In this document: positions 1 to 8,129 of the stretch, piece after piece
How positions within the stretch are numbered: position 1 is the first letter of the stretch
Layout: each line of letters opens with the position of its first letter
NCBI RefSeq assembly: GCF_013618865.1
Contig: NZ_JABSOE010000037.1
Location: 1-44,517, forward strand
Reading direction: 5' to 3'
Source: Phocaeicola faecicola
Lineage (GTDB): Bacteria > Bacteroidota > Bacteroidia > Bacteroidales > Bacteroidaceae
DNA: 44,517 bases
Made by a program: the position numbers and the translations under genes
The notes under the pieces: generated by a model
Told to the model about the DNA's origin: nothing
Seen by the model: the letters and a program-made list of their open reading frames with translations, nothing else
The model's database searches: none

Positions 1-50
1 TTCCCCCGTTTTGGCTGCCAAACCTTATTTTCGGGGGAATATCTAAAGAT

Positions 51-99
51 ACAAAAAAGCCAACTAATTCGCAATACATTGTGTATGAATTAGTTGGCT
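51..99 (-). terminator. Intrinsic terminator downstream of kdgK
   Basis: A 13-bp perfect stem (58-70 with 87-99, arm AGCCAACTAATTC) has an inner 5-bp stem (74-78 with 82-86). Read on the minus strand, it is followed by a run of T. It lies about 45 nt after the kdgK stop. The hairpin and the 28 nt beside it resemble the element at 17156-17229 (see findings). A separate GC-rich stem (TTCCCCCG 1-8 with 32-39) at the window edge probably belongs to the gene to the left. Confidence 0.75.
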
Positions 100-144
100 A
101 ATTTTATACTATTTACTGAGTGTCCCTATTATATTATCTGATAA

Positions 145-1185
145 TTATCGGGCTACTTCTCCGTTTTCATCCTTTGCCAGCAGACCTTCTACCTCAGAAA
201 CCTTCACAATGTTATAGTCGCCTGCAATCGTATTTTTCAATACGGAAGCTGCCGTAGAAAAGTCTACCCGCTTCTGGTCGTCATCGTAGGCATGCTGCGC
301 GTACAGCAAGGCACCGCAGAACGCATCCCCTACTCCTACACAGTCAACCACATTGTCGATATCGAATACCCGGGTATGTTTCAGGGTACCGTTCGAATAC
401 AGCAGTCCCGCAAAGGTATGATGTTCCGAACTCATCACATTGCGCAAAGCCACATAAATGTACTTGCAGTCGGGCACCTGACGGCTGATGGCCTGGCAGA
501 ATGCCTCATAGGCTGCCACATCATACTTGTTTCCTGCATTGCGGGCCTTGAATCCCGGTGCCGGAATGCCCGTCAGCATGGCATATTCGCCTTCACTTCC
601 GAACATGATGTCGCTGGGTGTCATCAGCGGACGGAGGACCTCCTGTGCAGTCTTTCCGTAATTCCAGAGATTCTTCCGGTAGTTGATGTCATACGAGATT
701 GTCAGTCCCATTTCCTTGGCAATGTCTACCGCTTCACGGCACACCTCTGCCAGTCCGGGAGTCAGCGCCGCATCAATTCCCGACCAGTGGAAAATGGCCG
801 CATCCTTGAAAATCTCCCTCCAGTTCACCATTCCCGGCTTCAGTTCCGAGAAAGCCGAACCGTCGCGGTCGTAAATCACCTTCGAGTTGCGCATCGCCGC
901 TGCCTTCTCCATATAATAGGTTCCCAGACGCTTTCCGCCGATCAGGATGTGACCGGTTCCGATATTGTGCGAACGGAGTTCGGCAATGCAACTTTCCCCC
1001 AGTGCATTGTCCGGAAGACGGGTAATGTATTCTACTTCCCCTCCAAAATTTGCGATTGAAATTGCCACATTCGCCTCACTTCCCCCATAATTCACCAGCA
1101 GTTCGCGGCTCTGCTGCAGACGCAGGTTGTCGGGAGTCGTCAGACGGAGCATGATTTCCCCAAAAGTTACAATTTTTTTCTTCAT
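145..1185 (-). CDS. kdgK: 2-dehydro-3-deoxygluconate (KDG) kinase, PfkB family
   Basis: The protein phosphorylates 2-keto-3-deoxygluconate to KDPG in the cytoplasm, feeding uronic acids and pectin breakdown products into central metabolism. The 346-aa length fits the ribokinase/PfkB family. Visible are the N-terminal strand MKKKIVTFGEIMLRL, the GG sugar-binding segment (NYGGSEANVAISIANFGG), and the C-terminal anion-hole motif DCVGVGDAFCGALL with the catalytic Asp (GVGD instead of the commoner GAGD). The start at MKKKIV is chosen because the open frame further upstream (to 1293) codes for non-family sequence and overlaps the promoter. KDG as substrate is inferred from overall similarity; another PfkB sugar kinase is possible. 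The gene appears monocistronic, with its own promoter and terminator. Confidence 0.85.
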   Translation of the reverse strand: MKKKIVTFGEIMLRLTTPDNLRLQQSRELLVNYGGSEANVAISIANFGGEVEYITRLPDNALGESCIAELRSHNIGTGHILIGGKRLGTYYMEKAAAMRNSKVIYDRDGSAFSELKPGMVNWREIFKDAAIFHWSGIDAALTPGLAEVCREAVDIAKEMGLTISYDINYRKNLWNYGKTAQEVLRPLMTPSDIMFGSEGEYAMLTGIPAPGFKARNAGNKYDVAAYEAFCQAISRQVPDCKYIYVALRNVMSSEHHTFAGLLYSNGTLKHTRVFDIDNVVDCVGVGDAFCGALLYAQHAYDDDQKRVDFSTAASVLKNTIAGDYNIVKVSEVEGLLAKDENGEVAR

Positions 1186-1209
1186 ATCCGATTCATTTAT
1201 GAACTTACC

Positions 1210-1319
1210 TCCTGTCAAAAAACAAAAGAAAGAAAGGAATCTCTCTGCAAGTGTGTTCTTTCTTTGTGACATTCGTACCGCAAAGATACACAATCTTGCA
1301 AGGAAATTCCTTTCTTTCT
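1210..1319 (-). terminator. Long palindrome behind ackA, probable terminator
   Basis: Two 25-nt arms (1227-1251 and 1295-1319) are inverted repeats with 3 mismatches. The arms on the minus strand begin AGAAAGAAAGGAAT. The 43-nt spacer contains a second dyad. Read from ackA (minus strand), the hairpin is followed by TTTTGTTTTTTG, as expected for an intrinsic terminator starting 27 nt after the ackA stop. The kdgK promoter is embedded in it. Confidence 0.6.
1281..1288 (-). promoter_or_regulatory. Putative -7 promoter element of kdgK
   Basis: TATCTTTG on the minus strand matches the Bacteroides -7 consensus TAnnTTTG. Transcription would begin near 1275, giving a leader of about 90 nt. No clean -33 TTTG is visible at the expected distance. 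The element sits inside the loop of the palindrome at 1227-1319. Confidence 0.5.
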
Positions 1320-1345
1320 GTTAATATTTTACCTCAGGACAAGGC

Positions 1346-2545
1346 TTACTTGTTGGCCAGGATGTCCATCGTATCAGTAGCAATCATCAGTTCCTCGTCG
1401 GTCGGGATAACAACTACCTTCACCTTAGAATCGTCAGTTGAGATGATGGCTTCTTTGCTGCGAACCTTGTTCTTTTCAGCATCGATCTTCACGCCCAGGA
1501 ATTCCAGTGTCTTACATACACCGGCACGGGCAGTTGCCTGGTTTTCACCTACACCACCGGTAAACAGGATGACGTCTACTCCGCCCATGGCAGCAGCGTA
1601 TGCACCGATGTACTTGGTAATGCGGTAGAAATACATGTTTTCTGTGCGGATAGCTACCGGATCATTCTGAGCTACGGCATCTTCCAGTTCACGCATGTCG
1701 CTTGAACGCTTGAATACGCCCAGCACACCGCTCTTCTTGTTCAGCAGGTCAGACATCTGGTCTGGAGTCAGACCTTCCTTCTTCATGATGTACAGGATAG
1801 CACCACCGTCGATGTCACCGCAACGAGTACCCATCATCAAGCCTTCCAGCGGAGTCAGACCCATAGTGGTATCAATACATTTTCCGTCTTTTACGGCAGC
1901 GATAGAACCACCGTTACCGATGTGGCAGGTGATGATTCTTGAGCCTTCTACCGGAATGTTCAGGAATTCGCATACACGCTTTGAAACGTAGCGGTGAGAA
2001 GTTCCGTGGAAACCGTAGCGGCGGATACCGTATCTTTCGAAATATTCGTAAGGCAGCGGATACAGGTAAGCATGCTCAGGCATTGTCTGGTGGAATGCAG
2101 TATCGAATACGGCTACCTGAGGAACTTCAGGCAACAGTTTCTGTACGGCATAGATACCCTTCAGGTTAGCCGGGTTATGCAACGGGCCCAGGTCGCAGCA
2201 TTCTTCAACGGCAGCAATCACTGCATCGTCGATCAGTACAGAACCGCTGAACTTGGTTCCTCCGTGCAGTACACGGTGACCTACGGCGTTGATTTCGTGC
2301 AAATCCTTCACTGCACCGTATACAGGGTCAGTCAGGATTTCAAAAATAAACTGAACACCGGCAGTATGTTCCTTGATTTCGCGCTCGAAGATTTTCTTTT
2401 CACCGTTAGGCAAAGTAATCTTCAGGAACGAATCCGGCAAATTGATTTTCTCAAGTCCTCCCTGAGCCAGGACTTCCTTGGTTGTCATTTCAAACAACTT
2501 ATATTTGATAGACGAGCTTCCGCAGTTTAAAACTAAAATTTTCAT
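1346..2545 (-). CDS. ackA: Acetate kinase
   Basis: Acetate kinase interconverts acetyl phosphate and ADP with acetate and ATP, the last step of acetate fermentation. The 399-aa length is typical. It carries the family signature MKILVLNCGSSSIKYKLFE at the N terminus, the second signature GYGIRRYGFHGTSHRYV in the middle, the nucleotide-binding HIGNGGSIAA, and the C-terminal FTGGVGEN. It lies 80 bp downstream of pta on the same strand, the usual pta-ackA operon in the reverse naming order. The start is fixed by the conserved N terminus. Family assignment is very secure. Confidence 0.97.
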   Translation of the reverse strand: MKILVLNCGSSSIKYKLFEMTTKEVLAQGGLEKINLPDSFLKITLPNGEKKIFEREIKEHTAGVQFIFEILTDPVYGAVKDLHEINAVGHRVLHGGTKFSGSVLIDDAVIAAVEECCDLGPLHNPANLKGIYAVQKLLPEVPQVAVFDTAFHQTMPEHAYLYPLPYEYFERYGIRRYGFHGTSHRYVSKRVCEFLNIPVEGSRIITCHIGNGGSIAAVKDGKCIDTTMGLTPLEGLMMGTRCGDIDGGAILYIMKKEGLTPDQMSDLLNKKSGVLGVFKRSSDMRELEDAVAQNDPVAIRTENMYFYRITKYIGAYAAAMGGVDVILFTGGVGENQATARAGVCKTLEFLGVKIDAEKNKVRSKEAIISTDDSKVKVVVIPTDEELMIATDTMDILANK

Positions 2546-2625
2546 ATTTGTTTTTTGGTTAAGATAAGATAAAGACTTGAGTTCCCTCTCTTCTTCCCGG
2601 AGAAGGAACCCAAGAGATTAATAAA

Positions 2626-3636
2626 TTACTGAGCCTTTGCAGCAATCGCCTGATTGGCTGTAATGGCAATCATCTTGTATACGTCATCGATAGAGCATCC
2701 GCGAGACAAGTCGTTCACCGGACGTGCGATACCCTGCAGGATCGGACCGATGGCAGTAGCGTGACCCAGACGTTCAACCAGCTTGTAAGAGATGTTTCCT
2801 ACTTCGAGGCAAGGAACTACCAGTACATTGGCCTTACCGGCGATTTCAGAACCCGGAGCCTTGCTCTGTCCTACTCTCGGAACCAAAGCTGCATCGGCCT
2901 GCATTTCACCGTCAATCTTCAGGTCAGGAGCCATTTCTTTTGCAATGCGCAAAGCCTCAACCACCTTATCAACCACTTCATGCTTAGCTGAACCCTTGGT
3001 AGAGAAGCTCAACATAGCTACACGCGGTTCGATACCTGCTACGGCCTGTGCAGTCTGAGCAGTACATACTGCAATCTGAGCCAGCTGGTTGGCATCCGGA
3101 ACCGGAGTTACGGCTACGTCACCCATTACCAGTACACCGTTGTCACCGCATTCAGGAGCGTGAGTCAGCATCAGCATGGCACCTGAAACACAGGTTACGC
3201 CCGGAGCTGTCTTAATGATCTGCAATGCAGGACGAAGTACGTCGCCTGTTGTGTTGCGTGCTCCAGCCAACTGTCCGTCCGCGTCGCCAGCCTTGATAAT
3301 CAAACAGCCCAGGAACAAAGGATTAACCACCAGCTTACGAGCTTCTTCGATGGTCATGCCTTTTTTCTTACGAAGTTCGCACAACAGCTGTGCGTATTCT
3401 TCTTTTTTCGGATGATTTTCCGAATCGATAATAGTAGCCTTGTTAATATTTCCCAGTCCCCACTCTTTGGCAAGGTTCATGATTTCATCTGGGTTACCTA
3501 AAAGGATCAGATCGGCAACACCGTCGGTCAAAATCTGGTTAGCTGCCTTTAAAGTACGTTCTTCAGTTCCTTCCGGAAGTACAATGCGCTGTTTGTTTGC
3601 TTTTGCGCGTTCAACAATTTGACTAATTAAATCCAT
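2626..3636 (-). CDS. pta: Phosphate acetyltransferase
   Basis: Phosphotransacetylase converts acetyl-CoA and phosphate to acetyl phosphate, which AckA uses to make ATP. At 336 aa it is the short single-domain form with no N-terminal DRTGG/P-loop extension. The N terminus (VERAKANKQRIVLPEGTEERTLKAA) and the C-terminal stretch with VLVVPCLEVGNISYKLVERLG and IGPILQGIARPVNDLSRGC are characteristic. It is the first gene of a minus-strand pta-ackA operon and faces away from lrgAB across a 239-bp divergent intergenic region. Confidence 0.97.
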   Translation of the reverse strand: MDLISQIVERAKANKQRIVLPEGTEERTLKAANQILTDGVADLILLGNPDEIMNLAKEWGLGNINKATIIDSENHPKKEEYAQLLCELRKKKGMTIEEARKLVVNPLFLGCLIIKAGDADGQLAGARNTTGDVLRPALQIIKTAPGVTCVSGAMLMLTHAPECGDNGVLVMGDVAVTPVPDANQLAQIAVCTAQTAQAVAGIEPRVAMLSFSTKGSAKHEVVDKVVEALRIAKEMAPDLKIDGEMQADAALVPRVGQSKAPGSEIAGKANVLVVPCLEVGNISYKLVERLGHATAIGPILQGIARPVNDLSRGCSIDDVYKMIAITANQAIAAKAQ

Positions 3637-3700
3637 GATTGATATGTTAATTATGTGATTTTATTTTTGTGTACGATAACATCCTATCCAATTCACGATG

Positions 3701-3736
3701 CAAAAATACTCATTTTTGTAATATCTAGTTTGCAAA
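3701..3736 (-). promoter_or_regulatory. Putative pta-ackA promoter
   Basis: On the minus strand, TATTTTTG (3701-3708) fits TAnnTTTG, and a TTTG lies upstream (3733-3736). The 24-nt spacing is longer than the usual 19-21, so the -33 assignment is weak. The implied leader is about 60 nt. Confidence 0.4.
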
Positions 3737-3835
3737 AACCAGTTTTTTTTCTTCTAAAGTATGTAAAAAAAATACCGTGTCTGTTCTCGAAAAAGAAAAA
3801 CTCGGGTTTTTATATCCGCTTTATGCCCGAATCCA

Positions 3836-3843
3836 TATCTTTG
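3836..3843 (+). promoter_or_regulatory. Putative -7 element of lrgAB
   Basis: TATCTTTG matches the Bacteroides -7 consensus and lies 32 nt before the lrgA start codon. No convincing -33 box is seen. Confidence 0.5.
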
Positions 3844-3875
3844 CAGTCGTTTTCAAGATAATATAATCAATAGGT

Positions 3876-4226
3876 ATGATACGTCAATGCTTTATCCTTT
3901 TCGGATGCCTGGCGTTGGGTGAACTGATTGTTTACCTCACGCACATACAGCTTCCTTCGAGCATTATAGGAATGCTGTTATTGACCCTCTTCCTGCAATT
4001 AGGATGGGTAAAACTGCAATGGGTGCAGGGACTTTGTGATTTTCTGGTAGCTAACCTGGGCTTTTTCTTCGTACCGCCTGGAGTCGCGCTGATGTTGTAT
4101 TTTGATATCATCGCCGCTGAGTTCTGGCCGATTGTCACCGCCACACTTGTCAGCACCGTATTAGTATTAATTGTTACCGGATGGGTTCATCAAATTGTTC
4201 GAAAATATGGATTTCCTAGAAAATAA
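3876..4226 (+). CDS. lrgA: CidA/LrgA family membrane protein
   Basis: This 116-aa integral membrane protein has four hydrophobic segments (about residues 4-20, 26-45, 57-79 and 83-105). Family hallmarks are LGELIVYLTHIQLPSSIIGMLLL and the region VANLGFFFVPPGVALM, where the PPG/PAG turn is typical of LrgA/CidA. The family was first described as holin-like; together with LrgB some members import pyruvate. The 3' end overlaps lrgB by 20 nt, so the two are translated as a pair. The location next to pta-ackA fits a role in pyruvate or acetate overflow, which is inference. Confidence 0.85.
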   Translation: MIRQCFILFGCLALGELIVYLTHIQLPSSIIGMLLLTLFLQLGWVKLQWVQGLCDFLVANLGFFFVPPGVALMLYFDIIAAEFWPIVTATLVSTVLVLIVTGWVHQIVRKYGFPRK

Positions 4227-4902
4227 ATTCTTTTTGCTGGCCATTACATTTGGCTTTTTCTTTGTTTCCAAACTTTTGCAGAAAAAGACCGGCTGGGTCA
4301 TCATCAATCCCATACTGATTGCCATCGCCCTGCTGATCTGCTTTCTGAAGGTTTCGGGTGTATCTTACGAAAAATATCAGAAAGCCGGAGAGCTGATTGA
4401 GTTCTGGCTGAAACCGGCCGTAGTAGCACTGGGAGTGCCCTTGTACTTGCAGCTCCGCATGATCAAGAAGCAGCTGATGCCGATTCTTATCTCACAGCTG
4501 GCAGGATGTCTGGTGGGACTTGTCTCGGTGGTCATCATCGCACAGGCAATGGGGGCCTCTCCCGAAATCGTCATCTCACTGGCTCCAAAGTCGGTCACTA
4601 CCCCTATCGCCATGGAGGTATCGACTGCCACTCACGGTATTCCTTCACTGACGGCAGCCGTGGTGATTGTAGTCGGTCTGTTCGGTGCCATCTGCGGGTT
4701 TAAGGTACTGCAGGTTGGTCACGTAGGCAGCCCCATCGCACAGGGATTGTCCATGGGAACGGCCTCACACGCAGTAGGAACCTCACGCGCCATGGAAGTG
4801 AGCGGCAAGTACGGCGCCTATGCCAGTCTGGGACTGACACTGAACGGCATACTTACGGCACTGCTTACGCCTACCATCCTGCATCTGCTGGGACTGTGCT
4901 GA
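4207..4902 (+). CDS. lrgB: LrgB/CidB family membrane protein
   Basis: This is a 231-aa polytopic membrane protein. It has the LrgB signatures: PKSVTTPIAMEVS in the middle and GTASHAVGTSRAMEVSG near the C terminus. Several hydrophobic helices span the protein. The start MDFLENKFFLLAITFGFFF (4207) is preferred over the open frame's upstream ATG at 4171, which would lie deeper inside lrgA and add non-family residues. It is the partner of LrgA, either in a holin-like complex or, as shown for some homologues, in pyruvate uptake. Confidence 0.88.
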   Translation: MDFLENKFFLLAITFGFFFVSKLLQKKTGWVIINPILIAIALLICFLKVSGVSYEKYQKAGELIEFWLKPAVVALGVPLYLQLRMIKKQLMPILISQLAGCLVGLVSVVIIAQAMGASPEIVISLAPKSVTTPIAMEVSTATHGIPSLTAAVVIVVGLFGAICGFKVLQVGHVGSPIAQGLSMGTASHAVGTSRAMEVSGKYGAYASLGLTLNGILTALLTPTILHLLGLC

Positions 4903-4981
4903 CAAACGGAGGAATTCCGAAAACAAAAGTGCAAGTGAAAACGTTTTTTCTACAGTAGTTCTTAAGACATATCCACACTTT

Positions 4982-5872
4982 ATGATCTCATTTCACCCCA
5001 TAGCAATCGAAGACAAACCCCTGGTAGAGAAGTATACCCTGCAGGGAAAAAGACAGAACTGCGACCTCAGTTTTGCCAATCTTTACAGCTGGCGTTTCCT
5101 GTACCGCACGCAAGTTGCGGAAAAAGACGGATTTCTGCTCTTCCGCTTCTACGTAGACGAGGAACTGACCTATATGATGCCGGTGGGCGAAGGTGATCCG
5201 TGTCCGATAATCGAAGAACTGATAGAGGACGCTCAAAGCAAGCACGCACGGTTTCGCATGACAGGCATCTGTGCCAACATGCTTGAGATGCTGAAAACAC
5301 ATTTTTCCGGCCGGATGACTTTTACTTCCGACCGGGATTATGCCGACTATATCTATCTGCGTACCGACCTGGCTACGCTTTCGGGGAAAAAATACCAACC
5401 CAAGCGCAACCATGTCAACCGTTTTAAGAAGAGTTATCCCGACCATTCTTACGAGCCGCTCAGCCAGGAACTTGTGAATGAGTGCCTCCGGCTGGAGACA
5501 CAGTGGTGCAAAGCCAACAACTGTGCGGAAAACGAAGCGCTGGAATCGGAGCGCCAGTCGATGACGGATGCCCTGAAGCACATGGAAGAACTGAACCTGC
5601 TGGGAGGCATATTAAGGGTGGACGGAAAAATTGCAGCCTTTACCTTCGGAGCCCCTATCAACCAGGAGACTTTTGATGTCTGTGTGGAAAAGGCCAATAC
5701 TGAGATTGAGGGAGCCTATGCGGTAATCAACCAGGAATTTGCCAGCCGGATTCCGGAACAATATGTGTATGTCAACCGCGAAGAAGACCTGGGAATTGAA
5801 GGACTGCGGAAAGCCAAACTGTCGTACCAGCCGGAAATCCTGCTGGAAAAATATACCGCCGAACTGCTATGA
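4982..5872 (+). CDS. DUF2156 domain protein
   Basis: This 296-aa soluble protein resembles the phosphatidylglycerol lysyltransferase C-terminal domain (DUF2156), built from a tandem GNAT-like fold. Recognisable are the start MISFHPIAIEDKPLVEKY, the segment CDLSFANLYSWRFLY, a basic stretch KRNHVNRFKKSYPDH, and the closing VNREEDLGIEGLRKAKLSYQPEILLEKY. There are no membrane helices, so this is the stand-alone form and not MprF. The biochemical substrate is unknown. The next gene starts in its stop codon (ATGA), so the two are probably co-translated and may act together. Confidence 0.8.
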   Translation: MISFHPIAIEDKPLVEKYTLQGKRQNCDLSFANLYSWRFLYRTQVAEKDGFLLFRFYVDEELTYMMPVGEGDPCPIIEELIEDAQSKHARFRMTGICANMLEMLKTHFSGRMTFTSDRDYADYIYLRTDLATLSGKKYQPKRNHVNRFKKSYPDHSYEPLSQELVNECLRLETQWCKANNCAENEALESERQSMTDALKHMEELNLLGGILRVDGKIAAFTFGAPINQETFDVCVEKANTEIEGAYAVINQEFASRIPEQYVYVNREEDLGIEGLRKAKLSYQPEILLEKYTAELL

Positions 5873-6915
5873 ACCTGAAAGAAGCTACCCGAAAACTCTG
5901 GGAGACGTGCTTCGACGACAGCAAGGAGTTCACGGATCTCTATTTCTCCAGACGGTATACCGATGAGGTCAATCATTTCATCGAACTCGACGGACAGGTG
6001 GTATCGGCTCTTCAGACTTTGCCCTACCCGATGTCGTCCGGTTCTTCTCTGATCAGAACAGCCTATGTATCCGGAGTATGTACACATCCGGACTATCGGG
6101 AAAGAGGACTCATGAAAACGCTCATGCAGCAGACTCATCAGGCCCTGTATCGGGAAGGAGTGGTACTGGCTACGCTTATTCCGGCAGAGGAATGGCTGAA
6201 AGGATATTATGCCCGTTTCGGGTACGGTATCAGTTTCTTTTATCAACAGCGTTCCGAAGTTATCAACAAGTACACACAACCTGTTAATAACTTAGAAAGT
6301 AATCTGATAATAAGAGAGATAGACCAGTTAAAATCGTGGAATAAATCTCTTTTCCGTTTTTTTGAACAGGAAAATCTGAAAAGGAATGCTTACCTTCAAC
6401 ACACGTATGAAGATTCGCAGGACATACTGGCAGACCACCTGCTTTCAGGCGGCAAACTCTACGTGGCCTATGCCGGCGAAGAGATAAGAGGTATGGCATG
6501 GGGTATCCTTCACGAGGGACAACTGACACTGAAAGATTTTTCTTTAGGAGAAGGAGTGGAGAAAGACCAGCTGTTTACGGCATTGGCCATCCACTGCGAG
6601 GCAAATGAAATCAACTATATGCTTCCCGGAAAAGCTCCGGAAGCACAGCCTTTGGGAATGGCACGGGTCATCCATGCAGAGAAAGCGCTTTCTCTCTTTG
6701 CCCAAGAAGGGATACTGACAGTTCCCGGCATACAGATCAGCGAAGACAAGGACATTCCTGAAAACAACGGATATTACTGCCTTGAGAAAGGAAGGTATAT
6801 CCGTGTGGGAGAAAAAGCTCCTTCCGGAGAGGAGGTGCCCTGCTTCCAGCTCAGCGAACTGATTCCCGGCCTGTTCAACCGGATGCATCCTTACATGAGC
6901 CTGATGCTGAACTGA
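5869..6915 (+). CDS. GNAT family N-acetyltransferase
   Basis: A 348-aa protein with a GNAT acetyltransferase domain in its first half. The acetyl-CoA-binding segment is VSGVCTHPDYRERGLMKTLM (about residues 67-86), followed by a LIPAEEWLKGYYARFGY stretch typical of the Eis-like, two-domain class. The C-terminal half (about 150-348) is less conserved. It overlaps the DUF2156 gene by 4 nt. The substrate is not predictable from sequence. Confidence 0.8.
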   Translation: MNLKEATRKLWETCFDDSKEFTDLYFSRRYTDEVNHFIELDGQVVSALQTLPYPMSSGSSLIRTAYVSGVCTHPDYRERGLMKTLMQQTHQALYREGVVLATLIPAEEWLKGYYARFGYGISFFYQQRSEVINKYTQPVNNLESNLIIREIDQLKSWNKSLFRFFEQENLKRNAYLQHTYEDSQDILADHLLSGGKLYVAYAGEEIRGMAWGILHEGQLTLKDFSLGEGVEKDQLFTALAIHCEANEINYMLPGKAPEAQPLGMARVIHAEKALSLFAQEGILTVPGIQISEDKDIPENNGYYCLEKGRYIRVGEKAPSGEEVPCFQLSELIPGLFNRMHPYMSLMLN

Positions 6916-7240
6916 ACAGACAGGGTATGCGGTCTTCAAATCAGGATCAAGAGCGAATAGGCTGCCCATACATCACGGGTTCATAAACAGTACCAGCAAG
7001 TCCATCAGACAACTTTTGAAATATCGAAGATTATATAAGGAAACAATAAAAAGACATTGTAAAAATGGTATATGAAGTGATTAAGTCCTATCAACTTCAT
7101 ATACCATCTTATTTTCCGCTTACTGATTCCCTTCCATCAATAAGGAGTTTTTTGCCATCCGCTATACATCTCTTTAAAGATAGTCTGCCCGGAAACCAGT
7201 TATTACAGTCATTAATATACTTTCTATTGTAAAAACCATC
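6916..7240. other. Intergenic region between GNAT gene and GH16 gene
   Basis: This 325-bp stretch between convergent genes contains no gene that I can support. Its only clear structure is the hairpin at 7065-7107. Confidence 0.5.
7065..7107. terminator. Bidirectional terminator hairpin
   Basis: A perfect 14-bp stem (ATGGTATATGAAGT, 7065-7078, with 7094-7107) has A-rich sequence on the left and T-rich sequence on the right. It lies between convergent genes and can serve both strands. Confidence 0.7.
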
Positions 7241-8059
7241 TTATATTTTTGTAACTTTTACCCAGTCTATCCACAACTCTCCCGGGAGGTCATTATCATC
7301 TATCTTACCCGGCCATGTAGAGGCACCGTTTAATTCTCCTCCAAGAGAAAAATTAAGTATTATATCATATAAATAGCTGCAAAACGGGAACTGCATTTTC
7401 TCTGAAGGCAGATTCAGGTTATTGTATCTCCATGTTTCAACACCATCGATATAGAAAATCACCGCTTCTTCTGTACGGTCGGCTCCATAAACATGATATT
7501 GAGTGACATCGAAGTTTGTCGGACGGTCAGGGTTTGTAGCCCCCGCCGAGCCACCATCTCCATTGATGTAATAGGTATGAACTGTCTGATATACATCGTA
7601 AGGAGTACCTTGTACCCACTCCATGAGATCTATCTCACCACCTTTGGGCCACTGCGGAGCGTTCATAGGCATCTGCCATATTGCCGGGAAACCGCCTTTT
7701 ACCAGTTTTGTCAGTCTGGCTCTGACTTCAAGTCGTGTATTGGAGGGAAATCCAATTTTCGTTCTGACACCTCCGTTCTTATAAATTCCATTTTCTTTCG
7801 AAGCCTTAAGTTTCAGTATGCCATCTTCTATCTTTACGTTCTCGTAGCCTTCAACATGCTTGAAATGCTGCCCCCAGGCATTATTGCCATACTTACATAA
7901 CTCCCATACAGAATTGTCAGGAATAGATGTACTACCTGAAAAATCATCGATAAACAGAAGCTTACTGTCTTCTTCTCCTTCTTTTTTATCACATGACGAC
8001 AATACAGTTGATATCCCAAGGAATACAGGGATAATTATCAAGTAAATTATTCTATACAT
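7241..8059 (-). CDS. GH16 family glycoside hydrolase lipoprotein (laminarinase-like)
   Basis: A 272-aa secreted glucanase. A lipoprotein signal peptide ends in LSSC (Cys23), followed by acidic residues that fit surface export in Bacteroides. The catalytic GH16 motif GEIDLMEW places the nucleophile at Glu142 and the acid/base at Glu147, preceded by the substrate-cleft segment FPAIWQMP. This resembles the beta-1,3(4)-glucanase/laminarinase branch; cleavage of beta-1,3-glucan or mixed-linkage glucan is a family-based prediction. It is the last gene of the SusC-SusD-GH16 operon, 70 bp after SusD, so it probably acts at the cell surface to cut the polysaccharide that SusCD imports. Confidence 0.9.
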   Translation of the reverse strand: MYRIIYLIIIPVFLGISTVLSSCDKKEGEEDSKLLFIDDFSGSTSIPDNSVWELCKYGNNAWGQHFKHVEGYENVKIEDGILKLKASKENGIYKNGGVRTKIGFPSNTRLEVRARLTKLVKGGFPAIWQMPMNAPQWPKGGEIDLMEWVQGTPYDVYQTVHTYYINGDGGSAGATNPDRPTNFDVTQYHVYGADRTEEAVIFYIDGVETWRYNNLNLPSEKMQFPFCSYLYDIILNFSLGGELNGASTWPGKIDDNDLPGELWIDWVKVTKI

Positions 8060-8129
8060 AGTCGAAAATATTAAAATTTGCCTATTAATGAAACAAGATT
8101 ACCTTTAAAACAATCCTGTTCCTGTAAAA

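Noticed and set aside
292..1059. 255-aa open frame antisense to kdgK
   Set aside because: Shadow frame with no recognisable domain.
1227..1319. Invertible promoter switch
   Set aside because: The 43-bp spacer is very short for a Bacteroides DNA invertase site, and the T run makes an ackA terminator the simpler explanation; kept only as a finding to check.
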